32,605 bases of DNA from Burkholderiaceae bacterium (GCA_024710165.1 JANJVG010000168.1:1-32605), one strand, 5' to 3'; shown: positions 7,745 through 16,231, counted from the stretch's first letter. Notes: a model not told the origin generated them from the letters alone. Made by a program: numbers and translations.

Positions 7745-8100
7745 AACAGCTCGAAGTGCAGATCATGCAGCAAAGCTACCTGCTGGGTTGCCCCGAGGGC
7801 CGCGAAGCGCGGCTGCTCGATGCGGTGGAACGGGTGGACACAGCCATGACCCGCATCCGCGACGCTGGCAAGGTGCGAGCCCGCGAGCGTATTGCCGTGC
7901 TGGCCGCGCTGAACCTCGCCTTCGAACTGGCCGACCGCGAGGCCAACGATCTTGCCGCAGCCGCACAAGAGCACGCACCCGCCCCCGGCGGAACGCAGAC
8001 CACAGAAGATGAAGCAACCCTGACCAATACGGACGAGCGACTGAACGCGCTGCTTCAGCGCCTGGATGAGGCCCTGGGCAACGACGGCCGCCTGATCTGA
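7741..8100 (+). CDS. zapA: Cell division protein ZapA
   Basis: 119 residues. The N-terminus MKQLEVQIMQQSYLLGCPEG matches the ZapA beta-strand pattern (VxIxGxxYxLxCP). It is followed by LLDAVERVDTAMTRIRDAGK and RIAVLAALNLAFELAD, the tetramerisation helix. The C-terminal part (EDEATLTNTDERLNALLQRL) is coiled coil. ZapA binds and bundles FtsZ at the division ring. Length is within the family range (about 100-120). Start ATG overlaps the previous gene's stop. 6S RNA follows 50 bases downstream, the conserved zapA-ssrS order of many proteobacteria. Confidence 0.9.
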   Translation: MKQLEVQIMQQSYLLGCPEGREARLLDAVERVDTAMTRIRDAGKVRARERIAVLAALNLAFELADREANDLAAAAQEHAPAPGGTQTTEDEATLTNTDERLNALLQRLDEALGNDGRLI

Positions 8101-8140
8101 CGCGACAACAAGGGGAAATGGAAGCCCCCCTTCTCGGGCC

Positions 8141-8146
8141 TACAAT
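8141..8146 (+). promoter_or_regulatory. -10 hexamer of the 6S RNA gene
   Basis: TACAAT, with the predicted 5' end of the RNA 6-7 bases downstream at about 8152. The -35 region (about 8118-8123) is not a good match. Confidence 0.5.
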
Positions 8147-8151
8147 GGTGG

Positions 8152-8326
8152 CGTCTGCGGTGCTGTCGGGCTTTATATTTCCTTGAACCAATGCTCATTG
8201 AGCCCGGGCTTGGTACATTGCCTGGTGAGCGTGATCATCTCGCGTCAGATGAACCCAACGCCTGGCTGCCCTCGCCCACCTGAACCCCCGGTTCAGGATG
8301 CCGGTCCGGTGGCATTCGCAGACACC
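8152..8326 (+). ncRNA. ssrS: 6S RNA
   Basis: 6S RNA folds as an open-promoter mimic that binds sigma-70 RNA polymerase and dampens transcription in stationary phase. Seen here: a terminal stem GTCTGCG (8153-8159) with CGCAGAC at its 3' end (about 8316-8322), and a left arm with TATTTCCTTGAACC. There is a GGTGAGCGTG element like that of known 6S RNAs, and a right arm CCTGAACCCCCGGTTCAGG close to GATGCCGG. Length is about 175 bases. It follows zapA, as expected, and ends with a short U-run (TTTT at 8327-8330). Ends are estimated from the terminal stem. Confidence 0.82.
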
Positions 8327-8408
8327 TTTTCTGTTCGGTGGCACTGTGCATCCCGCACCATTTCGCGCATCGTCTGCGCCCTCCTCCTGCCTTCCAGCGC
8401 CCTGCCGC

Positions 8409-9227
8409 ATGCTGCTCGACCTTCTTCTCATCACCGAACTGGCCCTTCTGGGCCTGTGCACCGGCTTCCTGGCCGGGTTGCTGGGCATCGGCGGCGGCAT
8501 GCTGCTGGTACCCTTTCTGACCTACTTTCTTGGCCAGCAGCAGGTGGCGCCTGATCTGGCGGTCAAGATGGCCATCGCCACCTCGATGGCCACGATCGTC
8601 TTCACCTCGATCTCCAGCGTGCGAGCACACCACCAGCGCGGCGCCGTGCGCTGGGACATCGCCCGCAGGCTGGCCCCCGGCATCGTGCTGGGCAGCATGA
8701 CCGCAAGCCTCGGGGTGTTTGCCCTGCTCAAAGGCTCGTTCCTGGCCATCTTTTTTGCGCTGTTCGTGAGTTTTTCGGCTTTCCAGATGCTGCGCAACAA
8801 GAAACCCGCGCCCTCGCGCCAGATGCCGGGCACCGCCGGGCAGTTGGCGGCGGGCGGCACCATCGGTTTCCTCTCGGGCTTGGTGGGCGCGGGTGGCGGT
8901 TTTGTCAGTGTGCCGTTCATGGTGTGGTGCAACGTAGCCATCCACAATGCTGTGGCGACCAGCGCAGCGCTCGGTTTCCCGATTGCACTGGTCAACGCTG
9001 CGGGTTATGTGGTGAGCGGTCAGTCGGTCGACGGGCTGCCCGCGGCATCGTGGGGATATGTCTGGCTACCAGCACTTGGGGTCATCGCGCTGTGCAGCGT
9101 ACTCACCGCACCGCTGGGGGCCCGCGCAGCGCACCAGCTACCCGTCGCTCAGCTCAAGCGAGCCTTCGCAGCGCTGCTCATGGCCTTGGCGGCTTACATG
9201 CTCTGGAAAGGCCTCACTGCAGCTTGA
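8409..9227 (+). CDS. TauE/SafE family membrane permease
   Basis: 272 residues from ATG 8409. A longer frame from 8298 would begin inside the 6S RNA gene, so it was rejected. About eight membrane segments are seen, with the two internal repeats of the TauE/SafE (DUF81) family: GFLAGLLGIGGGMLLVPFLTYFL near the N-terminus and GFLSGLVGAGGGFVSVPFMV in the middle. KMAIATSMATIVFTSISS is also typical. Members are proposed exporters of sulfite, sulfoacetate or other organosulfur anions. The substrate here is unknown. There is no obvious ribosome-binding site. Its 3' end overlaps the convergent PAS-GGDEF-EAL gene by 14 bases. Confidence 0.85.
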   Translation: MLLDLLLITELALLGLCTGFLAGLLGIGGGMLLVPFLTYFLGQQQVAPDLAVKMAIATSMATIVFTSISSVRAHHQRGAVRWDIARRLAPGIVLGSMTASLGVFALLKGSFLAIFFALFVSFSAFQMLRNKKPAPSRQMPGTAGQLAAGGTIGFLSGLVGAGGGFVSVPFMVWCNVAIHNAVATSAALGFPIALVNAAGYVVSGQSVDGLPAASWGYVWLPALGVIALCSVLTAPLGARAAHQLPVAQLKRAFAALLMALAAYMLWKGLTAA

Positions 9228-11679
9228 AGCCAGGGCCTTGTCCTGCGGCGGCAGGTGCCCGCAAGCCCGCAGCCAGCAGCGAAGCAAGCTCGGATGCCGT
9301 CAGTGCGGGCGAGCACAGATAGCCCTGGTACTGATCGCATTGCATCGCCCGTAAGGCTGCACGTTGCTCCCGGGTTTCCACCCCTTCGGCGATCACGCAC
9401 AAGTGCAGCGCCTTGCCCAGATGGACGATGGCGCTGACAATCGCCTGGTCCCCGGCATGGTCCGGTAGTCCACGCACGAAAGACTGATCAATCTTGAGCT
9501 TGTGGATGGGAAGATTCCGGAGATAAGCCAGACTGGAATATCCCGTACCAAAGTCATCGATCGCCAGACCCACACCCAGCTCAGCGACCAGGCCCAATCG
9601 GTGGGCTGCTTCTTGCGCATCCTGCACCAGAATGGATTCGGTCAGCTCCAGCACGAGCAGCTCGGGGGGCAGTCCGTGTTTCTGCAACACGCGCGCCACC
9701 TGATCAGGAAAATCGACCTGGCGCATCTGCAGCGCCGAAACATTGACCGACACCACCATCGGATTGCCTGCGCGCATCCAGCGCATTGCCTCCTGCACCG
9801 CCTGGTCCAGCACCCAGGCGCCCAGCGCAATGATGCAGCCCGTCTCTTCGGCCAGCGGGATGAACACCGCTGGAGTGATGGCACCAAGCTCCGGGTCTTT
9901 CCAGCGCAGCAGGGCTTCGGCACCGATGATGCGGCCCGTCGCCATTTCTACCTGCGGCTGGTACTGCACACTCATGTGCTGGCGATCGAGCGCCTGGTGC
10001 AGGGCATGCTCCATCTGCACGCGTGCAAGCAGGTTGGCATTCATCTGGGGCTGGTAGAAGCCAACGCTCCCGCGCCCACGTTCTTTCACCCGGTACATGG
10101 CTGTATCAGCCTGTTTGATCAGTTCGTCCAGCGTGCTTCCATCCTGCGGGTACAGCGCAATACCGATGCTGCACTGGATCGAAAAACCCATGCCGTCGAG
10201 CAGGACAGGCTGGTGCAGAACATCCAGCATCCGGCGTGCGACCTGTTCCGCGCCATAGGCGTCACTTGCATGCAGATACACGGCAAATTCGTCTCCGCCA
10301 ATGCGGCACAGCATGTCGGCCTGATGCAGACAGGTCTGCAGTCGGGTGGCAACCACTTGCAGGACGCGGTCACCAAAAAGGTGCCCTAGGGAATCGTTCA
10401 CCAGCTTGAAACGGTCCAGATCGAGAAAAAGAATGGCAAACCCCGCATCAGGTGCATGCTGCGACCGGATGGTTGCCTCCACCTTCTGAGACAAAAGCAG
10501 GCGGTTGGGAAGACCGGTCAGCACATCGGTGTACACCAGCTCATCGATGCGCTTTTGTGCCGCATGCTGCCGGGTGAGGTCGCGCATGAAGCCGATGCTC
10601 TGATCAATGCGCCCATCCTCACCATGCAGAACGACCCAGGACAACTGCACTGCGCATCCCTCTTCGTCTTCGCGCGGCAACCACAGCTCGCCGTTCCACA
10701 GCCCGCTGCGCTGCCAGTCCGCTTGCACCGAATCCATGAAAGGCTGCACCCGATGAACTCCCAGAAAGGACGTCACCGACTGGCCCAGCAAGCTCCCGGC
10801 ACTACGGCCCACCAGCTGCTCGCAAGCCGGGTTCAGGCGTATCAGCCGATGATGATCGTCTGCAATGAAAATGGCGTGGGGGCTGGAATCAAAAACCCTT
10901 GCGGCCAGCCGGAGCGCGGCCTGTGCTGTCACTTCGTGGGTAATGTCGCGAAACGAATACACCCGGCCGGTGACTGCGCCATGGATTCTCTGTGGCACGC
11001 TGCGCCGCTCTATCACCTGCCCATCGTGGAGCTCGATCACATCGTGGCTGCAGGCCTGTGGGTTGGCGGCTATCGTTGCCAAGCGCGCACGGTAAACGCC
11101 GGCGTCACGCACGCGCGTTTCCAGAAAATCATGGATCGCCGCATCGTTGCGCTGCAACAGCAAGTCCTGGGGCACGCCCCACAGATGCACCAGTCTCTGG
11201 TTGAAGGCACGCACCTGGCCCTCGAGCCCGCAAACCAGCATGCCATCGGCTGCCGAATCGAGCGTGGCGCGCAGTTCCGCCAACAAGGCCTCCAGCTCTT
11301 GCTCTGCTGCCTGCCGGGCGCTGCAATCGATCATCGTCACCAGCAGGGCGGTGCCACTGACCGTCAAGGGGAAAGCCACCACCTTGCGATCTACAGGCAC
11401 AAGTTGTCCATCGGCACGCAGCAAACTGGTCAGTGAGTGAATCCCCTGGGCCATCACCTCCTCGGCCTCTGCCCAAAAACACTCATCCTGCGGCGTTGCC
11501 GCCAGACGCTGAACAGGAAGCCCCAGAAGAGCCTCGCGCTCCATGCCGACCAGTGCCGCAGCACCCAGGTTGGCAAACAAGATCAAGCGGGTGCGCGCGT
11601 CTACAAGCCAGACGGCCTCTTGCAACCCATCAAAGGTTGCCTGCCACAAAACATCCTGCGAACGGCTGCCAGCGTTCAC
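9214..11679 (-). CDS. PAS-PAS-PAS-GGDEF-EAL c-di-GMP signalling protein
   Basis: 821 residues from GTG 11679, whose GTGA overlaps the stop of the HD-GYP gene, with an AGGCGGGG ribosome-binding site just upstream. Domains in order: PAS at about 10-110 (QEAVWLVDARTRLILFANLG), PAS at about 130-240 (SAADGMLVCGLEGQVRAFN), and PAS at about 265-385 (SSPHAIFIADDHHRLIRLN). GGDEF is intact at 461-465 (RIGGDEFAVYLH). EAL is intact near 588 (AEALLRW), with DDFGTGYSSL and VIAEGVET. Both output sites look active, so it may make and/or degrade c-di-GMP. The position five residues before GGDEF lacks a proper RxxD inhibitory site. No transmembrane segment is evident, so it is probably a cytosolic sensor. It is coupled to another c-di-GMP phosphodiesterase type. 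Confidence 0.92.
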   Translation of the reverse strand: MNAGSRSQDVLWQATFDGLQEAVWLVDARTRLILFANLGAAALVGMEREALLGLPVQRLAATPQDECFWAEAEEVMAQGIHSLTSLLRADGQLVPVDRKVVAFPLTVSGTALLVTMIDCSARQAAEQELEALLAELRATLDSAADGMLVCGLEGQVRAFNQRLVHLWGVPQDLLLQRNDAAIHDFLETRVRDAGVYRARLATIAANPQACSHDVIELHDGQVIERRSVPQRIHGAVTGRVYSFRDITHEVTAQAALRLAARVFDSSPHAIFIADDHHRLIRLNPACEQLVGRSAGSLLGQSVTSFLGVHRVQPFMDSVQADWQRSGLWNGELWLPREDEEGCAVQLSWVVLHGEDGRIDQSIGFMRDLTRQHAAQKRIDELVYTDVLTGLPNRLLLSQKVEATIRSQHAPDAGFAILFLDLDRFKLVNDSLGHLFGDRVLQVVATRLQTCLHQADMLCRIGGDEFAVYLHASDAYGAEQVARRMLDVLHQPVLLDGMGFSIQCSIGIALYPQDGSTLDELIKQADTAMYRVKERGRGSVGFYQPQMNANLLARVQMEHALHQALDRQHMSVQYQPQVEMATGRIIGAEALLRWKDPELGAITPAVFIPLAEETGCIIALGAWVLDQAVQEAMRWMRAGNPMVVSVNVSALQMRQVDFPDQVARVLQKHGLPPELLVLELTESILVQDAQEAAHRLGLVAELGVGLAIDDFGTGYSSLAYLRNLPIHKLKIDQSFVRGLPDHAGDQAIVSAIVHLGKALHLCVIAEGVETREQRAALRAMQCDQYQGYLCSPALTASELASLLAAGLRAPAAAGQGPGFKLQ

Positions 11680-13001
11680 AACCCCGCCTGGACCGCGGCC
11701 GGATTGACGGCCCGCTCGAAAAAGTAACAAATCCGCTTGCGCGGCGAAAGGTACTCCAGCGCATCCCGGGGCAACTGGGCAGGTCGAAGACTGCGACGAA
11801 TTCCCAGCTCCGGAGCTGTTTCGAGATCCAGCACCAGTGCTTCGTCCTTGGGCACCCATGGATCGTGAACGATCACGCAAGGCCGCAGGGGACGTGAAGA
11901 ATTGACCGACACCACGATGGCATAACGGTCATTGACCAATTGCACGACCGAACCTGGCGGATAAACCCCCATCATCCGGATAAAAATGCCCAGCTCTACC
12001 GCATCAAACCGGTTCTTTTGCTGTGCAAACATGACGGAGAGGGCTTCATGGGGCGTCATTGTCTGGGCGCTGCGACCGGGATTGCACAGACGCTCATAGT
12101 GGTTGACCAACGAAAGAATTCGACCGGCCAAGGACATTTCTTCACCACGCAACTTGAGCGGAAACCCGCTGCCGTCGGCCATTTCGTGGTGCTGCGCCAT
12201 GGCCAGCAAAACCCCCTTGGAAAGCCCCATGTTCTGGCCCAACCGGACAGACTCACCCACGTGGCTGCGGTAACGGGCCTCGTCGGCTGGTGTCATGGCC
12301 AGATAGGGGCTGCTGACGGTCGTCGGAAGACGTAGCTTGCCAATGTCATGCAACAACGCCGCCATGCCCAAGTCCTGCAGGGCCGCAGGCGAGAGGCCCT
12401 GGGCTCTACCCATCAAAAGACACAACACCATGACATTCACAGGATGCAGGGTGTTGCGTTCACCCACGCCATCAGACAACAGGCTGATCACGCACTCGGT
12501 GTTGTCCAGCAGTTCTTGCACGCTGTCAGACACCAGCGCCTCGCTCTCAAGCCGTGCCAGTGCGGGACTGCCTTCCGCACTGTCGGCAAGCTTGCGGTAC
12601 TTTCGCGTAATGCCCAGGAAACGCTGATCGCACGCATCCAGGCGGCGTTGCTGATCCCACAGCAGGCGCTTGACATCCAGGGCATGCCGCGCAAGCCTCG
12701 TTGGAACGTTGGAATGCTCTGGTTCGGGCACAGCCCCAGCGCCATCGTCAAGGGCATGCACCGGAGCCATATCGACAGGAGCCTGCGCAATGAGAGACTC
12801 CGACGCAAGCGGATCGCTCCTGGAAGGTATGTAGCGGATTTTGCTCAGACCGAGCTCGCGCAGAATTTCAATCTGGGACTCGGAAGCAATGCGAAAGCTG
12901 TTGACCGGAAAAGGATGGTTCATCCAGCTCAGGTCGAGCTGGATATACATGCCAATGCGCAACTGGCTCAGGTCTATCAGTACATCAGCGTTTTCATCCA
13001 T
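11676..13001 (-). CDS. HD-GYP domain protein with N-terminal DUF3391
   Basis: 441 residues from ATG 13001. The N-terminal block (VLIDLSQLRIGMYIQLDLSWMNHPF ... IRYIPSRSDP, about 8-65) is the DUF3391 type. A coiled region is followed by the HD-GYP domain (about 180-350). Motifs are LLHDIGK (about 216-222) and HHEMADGSGFP (about 270-280), so GYP reads GFP. Another is LSLVNHYERLCNP, where the usual metal-site Asp is Asn. HD-GYP proteins hydrolyse c-di-GMP. The substitutions make full activity uncertain, though they may be normal for this subgroup. It is translationally coupled to the PAS-GGDEF-EAL gene. A 6-bp perfect hairpin (13015-13029) lies just upstream. Confidence 0.9.
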   Translation of the reverse strand: MDENADVLIDLSQLRIGMYIQLDLSWMNHPFPVNSFRIASESQIEILRELGLSKIRYIPSRSDPLASESLIAQAPVDMAPVHALDDGAGAVPEPEHSNVPTRLARHALDVKRLLWDQQRRLDACDQRFLGITRKYRKLADSAEGSPALARLESEALVSDSVQELLDNTECVISLLSDGVGERNTLHPVNVMVLCLLMGRAQGLSPAALQDLGMAALLHDIGKLRLPTTVSSPYLAMTPADEARYRSHVGESVRLGQNMGLSKGVLLAMAQHHEMADGSGFPLKLRGEEMSLAGRILSLVNHYERLCNPGRSAQTMTPHEALSVMFAQQKNRFDAVELGIFIRMMGVYPPGSVVQLVNDRYAIVVSVNSSRPLRPCVIVHDPWVPKDEALVLDLETAPELGIRRSLRPAQLPRDALEYLSPRKRICYFFERAVNPAAVQAGL

Positions 13002-13014
13002 TGCAGGATACTTC

Positions 13015-13029
13015 GCGGTGCTTCACCGC
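13015..13029 (-). other. Perfect hairpin in the leader of the HD-GYP gene
   Basis: GCGGTG-CTT-CACCGC is a 6-bp perfect inverted repeat with a 3-base loop, about 15 bases upstream of the HD-GYP start codon. Without a U-run it is not a terminator. It could affect translation initiation. Confidence 0.35.
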
Positions 13030-13113
13030 AGCGGGTTCAACACCGCATTATGGTGTGCAACCCACACTACTTTTACCTTTGCAAACGCGCTGGCGCTTTT
13101 GTGCAACAGACCG

Positions 13114-13827
13114 TCATTGACAAATCAGCGATGGGCGGTAGACCAGATCCATCCACAAAGCCCACACAGCCACACCAGACAACATCAATCCAGCCAGCCG
13201 GGTCCCCCAACTAGCCCGCCAGGCATTCAGGCGCTGGCGCAAACGGAGCCAGAGAAAGGGGCCGGCCAGCAGCCAGACCCCGCTGCCTGCAGCAAACAAA
13301 GCCATGGACAAAGCCCCTTGCCAGACACCGCCGCTCAGTGCCGCCACCAGCAAGGCCGAATACAGGAGCCCGCACGGCATCAGGGTCCATAGGAAACCGG
13401 TCGCAAAAATACCTCCAGGCGCCTGAACCAGAGGACGTACCCGCATCCATACAACTCGCCCTGCATTCTCGATCCACGCAGGCTGACGGGCCTGCAACAC
13501 CATCAGCGCCCCCCAGGCCAGCATGGCCACATGCAGAAAAGTCCAGACGGGCCGCAAGGCGGTGCTTTGCTGCGTTAGCCAGGACAGGCTCTGCATGGCC
13601 AGAGCAGCCAGGCCGCCGGCCGAAGCGTAGCCCAGCAATCGACCGAGGTGATAAGCCAGCAACCTGCGTGTCTGGCTCCCCCGGGGGTGCCATTGCACGC
13701 GCTGCACAGGTCCCGACGCCTCACCTTGCCCCGTCACCACCGCACAGGGTGCCGCACACATGGCAAGGCAGTGGGAGCCCCCTGCGAGCCCCATGAGCAA
13801 CGCGGTCGATGCCAGGGATCCGAGCAT
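13114..13827 (-). CDS. DsbD_2/TauE-like membrane protein in the hemN operon
   Basis: 237 residues from ATG 13827, five bases after the hemN stop. Near the N-terminus GLAGGSHCLAMC gives a CxxxC pair in the first membrane segment. About six membrane segments follow, including GGIFATGFLWTLMPCGLLYSALL. This pattern (HCxxMC, then a MPCG motif) is that of the cytochrome c biogenesis transmembrane family (DsbD_2, often annotated as sulfite exporter TauE/SafE). Such genes commonly sit with hemN, fnr and cbb3 oxidase assembly genes. A role in copper/haem handling or thiol redox during oxidase maturation is inferred from that context. The oxidase genes are not in this window. Confidence 0.8.
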   Translation of the reverse strand: MLGSLASTALLMGLAGGSHCLAMCAAPCAVVTGQGEASGPVQRVQWHPRGSQTRRLLAYHLGRLLGYASAGGLAALAMQSLSWLTQQSTALRPVWTFLHVAMLAWGALMVLQARQPAWIENAGRVVWMRVRPLVQAPGGIFATGFLWTLMPCGLLYSALLVAALSGGVWQGALSMALFAAGSGVWLLAGPFLWLRLRQRLNAWRASWGTRLAGLMLSGVAVWALWMDLVYRPSLICQ

Positions 13828-13832
13828 GGAGA

Positions 13833-15218
13833 CTAAATGATGCGCGAGAACCGAGCCCGGTTCTTGTCAGCCTGCAGATACTTGTCAAACACCATGGCGA
13901 TACCGCGGACAAAATACCAGCCCATGGCCGTGACCTCGATCCCCTCGGACGTCAGCACCACCAGGCCTTGTTGCTCCATTTCCTGCAGTTGCTCCAGTTC
14001 CGGTGCGAAATATTTGCGGAAATCGATCAGCCATGATGTCTCGACTGGTTCAAACAGCAATTCACCCTGGCACATCAGGGCCATGATGACTGCACGCCGC
14101 ACCAGATCATCGCGGGTGAGCGCCAGACCGCGCACCACCGGCAAGCGGCCCTGATTGAGCCGGTCGTAGTAGTCGTCCAGGGTCTTGGCATTCTGGCTAT
14201 AGGTCGCCCCGACCCGCCCGATGGCGGAAACCCCCAGGCCGATCAGGTCGCAATCGGGCTGCGTACTGTAGCCTTGGAAGTTGCGGTGCAGGCGTCCCTG
14301 ACGTTTAGCCACGGCTAGCGCATCGTCGGGCAGAGCGAAATGGTCCATACCCACGTAAACATAGCCTGCCGAACTGAAGGCATCCAGCGACCGCGACAGC
14401 ATGGCCACCTTGGACGATGCCATGGGCAGGTCGGTCCAGATGATGCGCCGCTGGGGCTTGAATCGATCGGGCAGGTGCGCATAGGCATAAAGCGCAATAC
14501 GGTCAGGGCGCAACTGGGCCACCTGGGCCAGAGTGCGATCAAAGGAGTCAGGGGTCTGCTTGGGCAGCCCATAGATCAGGTCCACGTTGATGGAATCAAA
14601 TCCGATGGCACGCGCTGACTCAACCAGTGCAAACACTTGCTCCGCGGGCTGGATGCGGTGAACTGCTTTCTGGACTTCGGGATCGAAGTCCTGCACACCA
14701 AAGCTCAGACGATTGAACCCTAGTTCGTGCAACAGAGCCAGCCGACCGGCATCCACCGTGCGGGGATCGACCTCGATGGAGTACTCCCCGCCCGGAACCA
14801 GGGTGAAATTGCTGCGCAACATACCCATGAGTTCACGCAAGCCATCGTCCGACAGGAAGGTCGGCGTTCCGCCTCCAAAGTGGATCTGGCTGACCACCTG
14901 CCCCACGCCACAGTGAGCGGTGTGCAGATCAATCTCGCGGCCGAGGTAACGCAAATAGACATCCGCGCGATCGTGGTGCTTGGTGATGATCTTGTTGCAT
15001 GCGCAGTAGTAGCAGAGCGACTCGCAAAAAGGAATGTGAACGTAGATCGACAGCGGCAGGGCCTTACCCACGGCGCTTTGCCGACGCTGCTGCAGGGCCA
15101 GCACGTATTCACTTTCCCCGAAGGCATCCACAAAACGGTCTGCAGTGGGATACGACGTGTAGCGGGGGCCCGATACATCAAACCGGGTCAGCAATTCAGG
15201 GGTTACAACTGTCGTCAT
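13833..15218 (-). CDS. hemN: Oxygen-independent coproporphyrinogen III oxidase
   Basis: 461 residues from ATG 15218, with ribosome-binding site GGAGCC. The radical-SAM motif is C65-x3-C69-x2-C72-x-C74 (HIPFCESLCYYCACNK). It is followed by QIHFGGGTPTFL, SIEVDPRT, GFNRLSFGVQDFDPEVQ and DLIYGLPKQT, all HemN hallmarks. Full length matches E. coli HemN (457). The extra Cys four positions into the motif and the long C-terminal domain favour true HemN over HemW. It decarboxylates two propionates of coproporphyrinogen III without oxygen in the cytoplasm, allowing haem synthesis at low oxygen. An FNR box 52-65 bases upstream supports oxygen control. Confidence 0.96.
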   Translation of the reverse strand: MTTVVTPELLTRFDVSGPRYTSYPTADRFVDAFGESEYVLALQQRRQSAVGKALPLSIYVHIPFCESLCYYCACNKIITKHHDRADVYLRYLGREIDLHTAHCGVGQVVSQIHFGGGTPTFLSDDGLRELMGMLRSNFTLVPGGEYSIEVDPRTVDAGRLALLHELGFNRLSFGVQDFDPEVQKAVHRIQPAEQVFALVESARAIGFDSINVDLIYGLPKQTPDSFDRTLAQVAQLRPDRIALYAYAHLPDRFKPQRRIIWTDLPMASSKVAMLSRSLDAFSSAGYVYVGMDHFALPDDALAVAKRQGRLHRNFQGYSTQPDCDLIGLGVSAIGRVGATYSQNAKTLDDYYDRLNQGRLPVVRGLALTRDDLVRRAVIMALMCQGELLFEPVETSWLIDFRKYFAPELEQLQEMEQQGLVVLTSEGIEVTAMGWYFVRGIAMVFDKYLQADKNRARFSRII

Positions 15219-15269
15219 GTAGGCTCCAAACAAGCTTGCGTAATGTGCCCGAATTTTCCGATCCATCCC

Positions 15270-15283
15270 TTGATTCCAGTCAA
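15270..15283. promoter_or_regulatory. FNR/ANR box between hemN and fnr
   Basis: TTGATTCCAGTCAA matches TTGAT-N4-ATCAA in all but one position. It lies in the divergent gap between hemN (start 15218) and the FNR-family gene (start 15346). Its centre would be about -41.5 from a hemN start site near 15235, the activating class II position. Confidence 0.75.
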
Positions 15284-15332
15284 GCGCCCCGCAGTGGAGC
15301 GGGGACTATGCTCCCCCGGGAAAAGATTGGGC

Positions 15333-15338
15333 GATAAT
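15333..15338 (+). promoter_or_regulatory. Candidate -10 (GATAAT) for the fnr-like gene
   Basis: GATAAT ends eight bases before the ATG at 15346, so the transcript could begin at or next to the start codon. No Shine-Dalgarno sequence precedes that ATG. No good -35 is visible. An alternative is translation from ATG 15427. Confidence 0.35.
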
Positions 15339-15345
15339 TTGACCC

Positions 15346-16155
15346 ATGTCAGCACCCCGCATCCCCATCGTTCCGGCACGTCCCGAAGACGCTTCGCTTT
15401 CATCGACCGAAGCCGGACCGTTGACGATGCAGATGAATCCGCAAACCATCAAGGTGGCCTGCTCGAACTGCAACCTGCGGGAACTGTGCATGCCCGTTGG
15501 TCTGACGGACGAGCAGGTCAAGCGCATTGACAACGTTGTGGCCGTTCGCCGCAAGATCAAACGCGGCAGCACCTTGTTTCGAAACGGCGAGCAATTCACT
15601 TCGCTGTTCGCCATACGAACCGGTTTTTTCAAGACTTGCGTGGCAACCGAGGATGGACGCGACCAGGTCACGGGTTTTCAGATGGCGGGCGAAATCATTG
15701 GGCTTGACGGCATCGTGAACGATCACCATACCTGTGATGCCGTGGCCCTGGAAGACGCCGAAGTGTGTGTAATGCCCTTTGACCGCATCGAGGACATTTC
15801 TCGCGAGGTCAATGCACTGCAGCACCACGTGCACAAGATCATGAGCCGGGAAATCGTTCGTGAGCATGGCGTCATGCTGCTGCTGGGGAGCATGCGTGCC
15901 GAAGAGCGCCTGGCGGCCTTTTTGCTCAATCTGGTGCAACGCCTGCATGCCCGCGGATTTTCACAGTCTGAGCTGGTGCTGCGGATGACCCGGGAGGAAA
16001 TCGGTAGCTACCTGGGCCTGAAACTCGAGACCGTGAGCCGCACCTTCTCGAAATTTGTGGACGATGGCATTGTCGAAGTCAAGCAACGCCATGTGCGTAT
16101 TCTCAGCCCCGAGGCGCTCAAGCGCATCGTCAACAACCAGCAAGCCTGCCACTGA
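15346..16155 (+). CDS. fnr: FNR-family [4Fe-4S] oxygen-responsive transcription regulator
   Basis: 269 residues. N-terminal cysteines C39, C42 and C48 (ACSNCNLRELCMP) plus C130 (DHHTCDAVALE) match the four cluster ligands of FNR. The cAMP-binding-like beta roll spans about 55-160, followed by a dimer helix. The C-terminal helix-turn-helix has recognition residues ETVSRTFSKF, which read the TTGAT half-site. FNR dimerises with an intact cluster without oxygen and controls anaerobic genes. It diverges from hemN across an FNR box, so it probably activates hemN and may regulate itself. Start: ATG 15346 gives 38 residues before the first Cys. ATG 15427 would be closer to the E. coli spacing, so the start is uncertain. 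Confidence 0.93.
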   Translation: MSAPRIPIVPARPEDASLSSTEAGPLTMQMNPQTIKVACSNCNLRELCMPVGLTDEQVKRIDNVVAVRRKIKRGSTLFRNGEQFTSLFAIRTGFFKTCVATEDGRDQVTGFQMAGEIIGLDGIVNDHHTCDAVALEDAEVCVMPFDRIEDISREVNALQHHVHKIMSREIVREHGVMLLLGSMRAEERLAAFLLNLVQRLHARGFSQSELVLRMTREEIGSYLGLKLETVSRTFSKFVDDGIVEVKQRHVRILSPEALKRIVNNQQACH

Positions 16156-16190
16156 AGCGCTGCGCGGGCAGCATGGTTGCAACAGAGCGA

Positions 16191-16231
16191 CGCAAAAAAA
16201 GCCCGCGGCAGCTTGGAAAGCGGATTTTTTG
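16191..16231 (+). terminator. Weak candidate terminator after the fnr-like gene
   Basis: A-run, then CCGC...GCGG with an internal spacer, then TTTTTT (about 16226-16231). The stem is only four pairs, so this is a weak call. The A-run on the left would let it work in both directions. Confidence 0.3.

Noticed and set aside
8298-8408. Upstream start for the TauE/SafE protein at 8298
   Set aside because: That region is the 3' arm of 6S RNA, and the extra 37 residues are unlike a membrane protein N-terminus.
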